Source: Branchiostoma lanceolatum
Taxonomy: Eukaryota > Chordata > Leptocardii > Amphioxiformes > Branchiostomatidae
DNA length: 64,000 bases
NCBI RefSeq assembly: GCF_035083965.1
Contig: NC_089726.1
Location: 20,878,559-20,942,558, forward strand
Direction of reading: 5' to 3'
Part shown: one piece after another, positions 58,701 through 64,000 of the stretch
Layout: every line of letters starts with the position of its first letter
Position numbering within the stretch: the first letter of the stretch is position 1
Notes under the pieces: generated by a model
Told to the model about the DNA's origin: nothing
The model's input: the letters and a program-made list of their open reading frames with translations, nothing else
The model's database searches: none
Made by a program: the position numbers and the translations under genes

Positions 58701-61700
58701 AAATGATAATGAATTTGTACAGGTATCGCCAACAGTTCTACGAAGGGCGATACGACATCCGCGTTCTCTGCGGCAACAACGAAAGCGCAGAGAACATCGC
58801 GAGAAAAGTCCAGGAGGTGTTGACCTGGCATAAAAACAGCAATAAGTACATCTCCACAAGACAATCCACCAAGAGGGAAGAAAGTAGAACTTTCTCAGAA
58901 GTCGTCTTAGAGGGTCTTGCCCCAGACGGAGGTCTGTATGTACCAAAGGAGAGGTTACGCCGGCTACATGACTGTGAATGGGAGAGACTGGTTCAGTGTA
59001 GTTACAAGGAGAGGGCTCTGAGGATCCTAGAACAGTGCATCCCTCATGCAGAGGTCCATCCATCGGTACTTAAGAACATGGTACAGACAGCTTATGCACA
59101 AGATAGGTGAGTATATATTATTAGGTAAGATGATAACATGTTCATATCCGTGTATCTTATTATCAGGTTTAGAGTATGCAATGTTGGAAAGGTATTCTAT
59201 GATAGGTAATTGTATATAGTTTAGATAGGTATTGATACAATTGGCCATATCAAGAATAACTTGTCTGTTTACATTTTTGGCACTAGTGACGTGACATCCC
59301 TAGTACAGTTAGATGACAACTAGCATGTCATTTGTATGTTTGTCTGAACCTTCCAATTCAACAACCCTATCCACAAGACCACCTTGCAACCTTAAGCCAG
59401 CTTCGATCTGTTTCACAGGCCCACAGCCAGGACCTAACAGAACAAACTGACACCTTGTATGTGTCTGTAAACACATTCAGCCCTGGTAGCATGGTCCCCA
59501 GTGCAGTTAGATGACAACTCATCAGCATGTTATGGAGCTCTTTTACAGGCCCTAGGCCTCCTTTCAGCATCTAAAAGCAAACTAAAATCTGACTTGTGTC
59601 TGTTAACAGATTCAATACTAGTAACGTGGTCCCAATGGTACAGTTAGAAAATGACCAACATGTCATGGAGCTCTTTTACAGCCCTTGGCCTCCTTTAAGC
59701 CGGCTTCACAATTCATGCGAGCATTGGCCAACTTTGTAGATCGCCCAAAGGTTGCCGAATATCAAAATCGCCCGAGCGTCGACCATATTTTCCAATGAAA
59801 ATCTTGGGCGACGTCCGTCGAACACTAAAAACTAAAAATCCCACATGAGATGGTACCATCTCTTGGACATCGACTAACCTGGTAAAAGGCCAATATCTGG
59901 ATCAACTTTGATTTCTAAAAATCACCCAAACCCGCATAGTCGACAGGACGTCGGCCGTACTTCGGACGAAAATACACATTTGAAGCTCGCCAACACGTCG
60001 GCCGAGCTGAATATCTTATTCGTGAAGGGGGCTTATTTTAAAGGACCTACTAGTAAACAGAGCAATCTAACATCTTCTGACTTGTGTCTGTTAACAGGTT
60101 CAGCACTGATGGCGTGGTACCCTTGGTACAGTTAAACAACAACCAGCACGTCATGGAGCTGTTTCACGGGCCGACCGCATCCTTCAAGGACCTGGCGCTA
60201 CAGCTGATGCCACAGTTCTACGCCGAGTTCTCACGCAGACGTAGCGAAGGTCGCGACGAGCACAGGTCGCTCATCCTGGTGGCGACGTCGGGAGACACAG
60301 GCGGCGCCGTGCTGGACGGATTCAGCAGACTACCTGGTCAGTTAGTTTGTTAGTTAGTTGGTTGGTTAAACCCCTTCCCCACACCACTCGGTGTATGGCA
60401 GCATGCAGTGCCTTTATTTCTGTAGCCCTTGGGCCACACTAGTGCCACTACAGTATAGGAAGCTAGTTTAATGGCAAGGTGTTCACTGGTAGCGTGCGTA
60501 GTCCAGTGGTTAGCGGCCCTGCCTCTGGAACTAGAAGCCCCGGGTTCGATCCCGGCTGTGTCGCTCACCCGACATGCGCGCTACCGGGAAGGGTCGGAGT
60601 CCTTAGGATGAGACGTTAAGTCGTAGTCCACTGTTCATTGTGCTTTTCGAAAAGAACTAACTTGAAGGGAAATTCCCTGGTACAATGAACCTCTAAATAC
60701 TGTACATAGCGTCTGTCTTCATGTCACGACCAGTTGAAGATTAGGTCTTCAGTGAACTAAACTGGATCGAGATCAGTTCCCTTTCCTTTCAGGCTCTCTA
60801 GTCAGCTGTATTCATTATAATAATTATACATTACCGTTTGTTATTGGAAGTTTGTTTATACATTTATTCATAACATAAACTGTCATAAGTCAGTAAATTA
60901 TAGATATCTTAAGACCATCACATTAATAAGCAAGATTGAATCTATAAATGAAATTAAATGAGGAATTTTTAATCTTGAGATATGCACAATTTCATGAAAG
61001 TTGACAATAATAATTAATATTTTGTACTAACTTTATCTTCACAGCATCCCTACAGCAGTATGTAGCAGTGATGGTGCTGTACTGACAGTAATGTATGTTT
61101 TACAGCATCCCTACAGCAGTATGTAGCAGTGATGGTGCTGTACTGACAGTAATGTATGTTTTACAGCATCCATACAGCAGTATGTAGCAGTGATGGTGCT
61201 GTACTGACAGTAGTGTATGTTTTACAGCATCTCTACAGCAGTATGTAGCAGTGATGGTGCTGTACTGACGGTAATGTATGTTTTACAGCATCCCTACAGC
61301 AGTATGTAGCAGTGATGGTGCTGTACTGACAGTAATGTATGTTTTACAGCATCCCTACAGCAGTATGTAGCAGTGATGGTGCTGTACTGACAGTAATGTA
61401 TGTTTTACAGCATCCCTACAGCAGTATGTAGCAGTGATGGTGCTGTACTGACAGTAATGTGTGTTTTACAGCATCCCTACAGCAGTATGTAGCAGTGATG
61501 GTGCTGTACTGACAGTAATGTATGTTTTACAGCATCCCTACAGCAGTATGTAGCAGTGATGGTGCTGTACTGACAGTAATGTATGTTTTACAGCATCCCT
61601 ACAGCAGTATGTAGCAGTGATGGTGCTGTATACTGACAGTAATGTATGTTTTACAGCATCTCTACAGCAGTATGTAGCAGTGATGGTGCTGTACTGACAG

Positions 61701-63363
61701 TAATGTATGTTTTACAGCATCCCTACAGCAGTATGTAGCAGTGATGGTGCTGTACTGACAGTAATGTATGTTTTACAGCATCCCTACAGCAGTATGTAGC
61801 AGTGATGGTGCTGTACTGACAGTAATGTATGTTTTACAGCATCCATACAGCAGTATGTAGCAGTGATGGTGCTGTACTGACAGTAATGTATGTTTTACAG
61901 CATCTCTACAGCAGTATGTAGCAGTGATGGTGCTGTATACTGACAGTAATGTATGTTTTACAGCATCTCTACAGCAGTATGTAGCAGTGATGGTGCTGTA
62001 CTGACAGTAATGTATGTTTTACAGCATCCCTACAGCAGTATGTAGCAGTGATGGTGCTGTACTGACAGTAATGTATGTTTTACAGCATCCCTACAGCAGT
62101 ATGTAGCAGTGATGGTGCTGTACTGACAGTAATGTATGTTTTACAGCATCCCTACAGCAGTATGTAGCAGTGATGGTGCTGTACTGACAGTAATGTATGT
62201 TTTACAGCATCCCTACAGCAGTATGTAGCAGTGATGGTGCTGTATACTGACAGTAATGTATGTTTTACAGCATCTCTACAGCAGTATGTAGCAGTGATGG
62301 TGCTGTACTGACAGTAATGTATGTTTTACAGCATCCATACAGCAGTATGTAGCAGTGATGGTGCTGTACTGACAGTAATGTATGTTTTACAGCATCCCTA
62401 CAGCAGTATGTAGCAGTGATGGTGCTGTACTGACAGTAATGTATGTTTTACAGCATCCATACAGCAGTATGTAGCAGTGATGGTGCTGTACTGACAGTAA
62501 TGTATGTTTAACAGCATCTCTACAGCAGTATGTAGCAGTGATGGTGCTGTATACTGACAGTAATGTATGTTTTACAGCATCTCTACAGCAGTATGTAGCA
62601 GTGATGGTGCTGTACTGACAGTAATGTATGTTTTACAGCATCCCTACAGCAGTATGTAGCAGTGATGGTGCTGTACTGACAGTAATGTATGTTTTACAGC
62701 ATCCCTACAGCAGTATGTAGCAGTGATGGTGCTGTATACTGACAGTAATGTATGTTTTACAGCATCTCTACAGCAGTATGTAGCAGTGATGGTGCTGTAC
62801 TGACAGTAATGTATGTTTTACAGCATCCCTACAGCAGTATGTAGCAGTGATGGTGCTGTACTGACAGTAATGTATGTTTCACAGCATCTCTACAGCAGTA
62901 TGTCAAGCAGTGATGGTGCTGTACTGACAGTAATGTATGTTTTACAGCATCTCTACAGCAGTATGTAGCAGTGATGGTGCTGTACTGACAGTAATGTATG
63001 TTTTACAGCATCCCTACAGCAGTATGTAGCAGTGATGGTGCTGTACTGACAGTAATGTATGTTTTACAGCATCCCTACAGCAGTATGTAGCAGTGATGGT
63101 GCTGTACTGACAGTAATATATGTTTTACAGCATCCATACAGCAGTATGTAGCAGTGATGGTGCTGTACTGACAGTAGTGTATGTTTTACAGCATCTCTAC
63201 AGCAGTATGTAGCAGTGATGGTGCTGTACTGACGGTAATGTATGTTTTACAGCATCCCTACAGCAGTATGTAGCAGTGATGGTGCTGTACCCTGAAGATG
63301 GCATCAGTCCCATACAGAAGGCACAGATGACGACCAACCAGGCTGACAATGTCCACGTTGTTG
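55074..63363 (+). CDS. THNSL1: THNSL1 (threonine synthase-like 1), exons 1-7, continues beyond the window
   Basis: Seven coding exons join in phase: 55074-55193, 55875-56021, 56791-56929, 58010-58124, 58723-59106, 60098-60336 and 63253-63363, giving the first 418 residues; vertebrate THNSL1 is about 740. Residues 1-40 are basic with no acidic residue except D31, resembling a mitochondrial presequence. Residues 45-175 are shikimate-kinase-like with Walker [10 protein letters not shown] (49-57) and DIDND (72-76). From about 200 the threonine-synthase-like part follows: APDGGLYVP, then [12 protein letters not shown] with the pyridoxal-phosphate lysine K332, then SGDTGGAV (366-373). In animals neither threonine nor shikimate is made; THNSL proteins are thought to act on phosphorylated relatives, and the true reaction is uncertain. 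Exon 7 is preceded by a large array of copies of its own start, and exons 3 and 6 have decayed copies in adjacent introns. Confidence 0.9.
55337..55716. repeat. (GGAT)n-(ATCC)n and (CAGA)n microsatellites
   Basis: GGAT units at 55340-55378 face ATCC units at 55379-55672, so the block can form a long hairpin, followed by (CAGA)n at 55683-55716. It lies in intron 1 of THNSL1. The HPSI/PSIH and GWMD frames are by-products. Confidence 0.95.
56110..56265 (-). mobile_element. tRNA-derived SINE, family 2 (diverged)
   Basis: It shares CACCGGGTCACCCTTACTCT, TCTCGATAA and ACGTGTAGAGGTTTGGC with the copies at 12735-12925 and 16190-16470. It lies in intron 2 of THNSL1. Confidence 0.55.
56319..56413. repeat. 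Perfect 46-bp palindrome arms with a 3-bp loop
   Basis: CGCCAAAAATAATTACTCAA through TTGAAACAGT at 56319-56364 is exactly mirrored at 56368-56413. The left arm and its flank (AGGTTAGACATCCAGGTA) belong to the family of 3811-4085. The perfect arms indicate recent origin or a replication-slippage copy. Confidence 0.9.
56985..57394 (+). pseudogene. THNSL1: Four decayed partial copies of THNSL1 exon 3 end in intron 3
   Basis: CCCCATGCACCACAGAGCCAT from exon 3 (cut) recurs in copies at about 56985-57074, 57130-57190, 57252-57324 and 57325-57394, with the surrounding GTGTCATTTCTCTGTCTGG. The first copy still has its donor (CTGGGTAGGTATTAC). The spacing of about 143 bp for the first copies shows tandem duplication of exon end plus intron start. 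None keeps the full exon. Confidence 0.85.
59280..59705 (+). pseudogene. THNSL1: Three decayed copies of the THNSL1 exon 6 start in intron 5
   Basis: Copies at about 59282-59330, 59463-59575 and 59605-59700 resemble exon 6 (60098 onward). The best one keeps the acceptor GTCTGTTAACAG and reads in the exon frame [20 protein letters not shown] followed by ELF, against [20 protein letters not shown] and ELF in the real exon, then departs. It lacks a donor at the equivalent end. Confidence 0.85.
60485..60780 (+). mobile_element. tRNA-derived SINE, family 4
   Basis: TAGTCCAGTGGTTAGCGGCC (A-box-like) and CGGGTTCGATCCCGGC (B box) lie in tRNA-like spacing, followed by an unrelated body. It lies in intron 6 of THNSL1. 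It is not a functional tRNA gene, because the acceptor and anticodon stems do not close. Confidence 0.65.
61045..63290 (+). repeat. THNSL1: 61-bp tandem array repeating the 3' splice site and start of THNSL1 exon 7
   Basis: Each 61-bp unit holds CATCCCTACAGCAGTATGTA and GCAGTGATGGTGCTGTAC (the exon 7 start, which encodes [13 protein letters not shown]), then TGACAGTAATGTATGTTTTACAG (cut) with a TACTGAC branch-point-like sequence and a new acceptor. Exon starts run from 61045 to 63253: 36 intervals, all 61 bp except six 63-bp variants (five with TATACTGAC, one with TGTCAAGCAG), so 37 copies. The first copy has the better acceptor TACTAACTTTATCTTCACAG; only the last continues with CCTGAAGATGG. 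Internal copies run into TGA right after the last exon-derived codon. Confidence 0.95.
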
Positions 63364-64000
63364 GTATGGAGCAAAAAGTTTTTTTTTTTAGAAATTCTAA
63401 TACTGGCAGAAGATACTGGCAGAGCATTTTTTTCAATCCTTTACTATAACAATAAAGCAGGCAGGTGCTGACTGAAATTTTGCTGTCCTTCTAATATTGG
63501 ATCATAGTTCAAGTGTACACAGCTTTTTAAAGGTCCATTAGGAGGTTTTTAACCTAATATAATAAGCACACTGAAATAGTCATTTGACAGCCCATTCTCT
63601 ATTGGTTATAGAGTTAGGCAGCAGGGAGAAGGTTATTAGATTAGACTCTCCTGGTATTCTCTTCCGTGACCTATATTATATAGATATCCAAAAACGTTTA
63701 TATTATACTATTAGCTGAAACATTTTTCGATATCTAGTAAGAGTTCTTCTGACATTAAAGGCACTGGACCTTAATCCGACGCAACCTTAATCCAACACTT
63801 TTCAGTACTCCCCTTTAAGTAAAAACCTAGCGCTGATAAGCAAACTCTTTTGATTGGTTCTAAAATACAGAAATGTAGGCAACATAAAAACGTGCAATCA
63901 TTATGGTAAGGTCCTGAAGAGAACATGTTGTCACGGTGACAAAGTCAGGAAAATTTGACATGTTTTAATCATACATGACGTGTTATGGGAGGGAGAGCAG
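63364..64000. other. Start of THNSL1 intron 7
   Basis: The donor GTATGG follows exon 7. It contains a T-run at 63380-63390 and TTAAAGGCACTGG at 63757, which resembles the TTAA-element ends seen elsewhere. No exon was recognised before the window ends. Confidence 0.5.

Noticed and set aside
60485..60565. Possible tRNA gene
   Set aside because: A- and B-box-like motifs are present but the stems do not close and an unrelated body follows; scored as a SINE.
61045..63290. Regular 61-bp array resembling a CRISPR or simple satellite
   Set aside because: Units are head-to-tail without variable spacers, in an animal gene, and contain exon 7 sequence plus splice signals; CRISPR does not apply.

Overview
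The window is animal nuclear DNA: intron-rich genes with GT-AG introns, many short foldback transposons, tRNA-derived SINEs, LINE scraps and microsatellites, and no bacterial gene organisation. The gene content (MFSD4A-like, POLR1G-like and THNSL1-like) and the density of small foldback elements fit an invertebrate chordate, most likely an amphioxus (Branchiostoma). The species is an inference; no sequence here proves it. Exon boundaries were set by hand from reading frame, intron phase and GT/AG sites. All four main genes keep phase through every junction that was called. || Layout: (1) 1-2000, plus strand: the 3' end of an unrecognised gene with a hydrophobic C-terminus; its introns carry LINE fragments. 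(2) 2000-6000: intergenic, with an octamer-containing tandem repeat and foldback elements. (3) 6001-19881, minus strand: a complete 10-exon, 573-residue MFS transporter of the MFSD4A type, including an 18-bp microexon. (4) 19882-32933: 13 kb with no gene that I can support, filled with nested TTAA-flanked elements, SINEs, hairpins and a roughly 100-bp repeat. (5) 32934-36559, minus strand: a complete 4-exon coding region for a 308-residue RimK-like ATP-grasp ligase, followed by a decayed copy of its own last-exon end. (6) 37944-48936 (5' UTR exon near 53563), minus strand: an 11-coding-exon, 322-residue POLR1G (RPA34-like RNA polymerase I subunit) with a lysine-rich tail. (7) about 53690-53850: a probable shared promoter. 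(8) 55074-63363, plus strand: the first seven coding exons of THNSL1 (shikimate-kinase-like plus threonine-synthase-like), running off the right edge. || The four genes are not an operon and have no evident joint pathway. POLR1G and THNSL1 are head to head and probably share a promoter. || The most unusual structure is in THNSL1. A 61-bp tandem array at 61045-63253 repeats a complete 3' splice site plus the first 37-38 nt of exon 7, giving 37 exon starts of which only the last continues into full exon 7. Two other THNSL1 exons (3 and 6) also have decayed copies of their edges in the adjacent intron, so three of its introns have been invaded by copies of neighbouring exon edges. Other notable items are a 2.9-kb inverted-repeat element with seven copies of a 17-mer, several nested piggyBac-like non-autonomous elements, and a family of elements flanked by long perfect palindromes.
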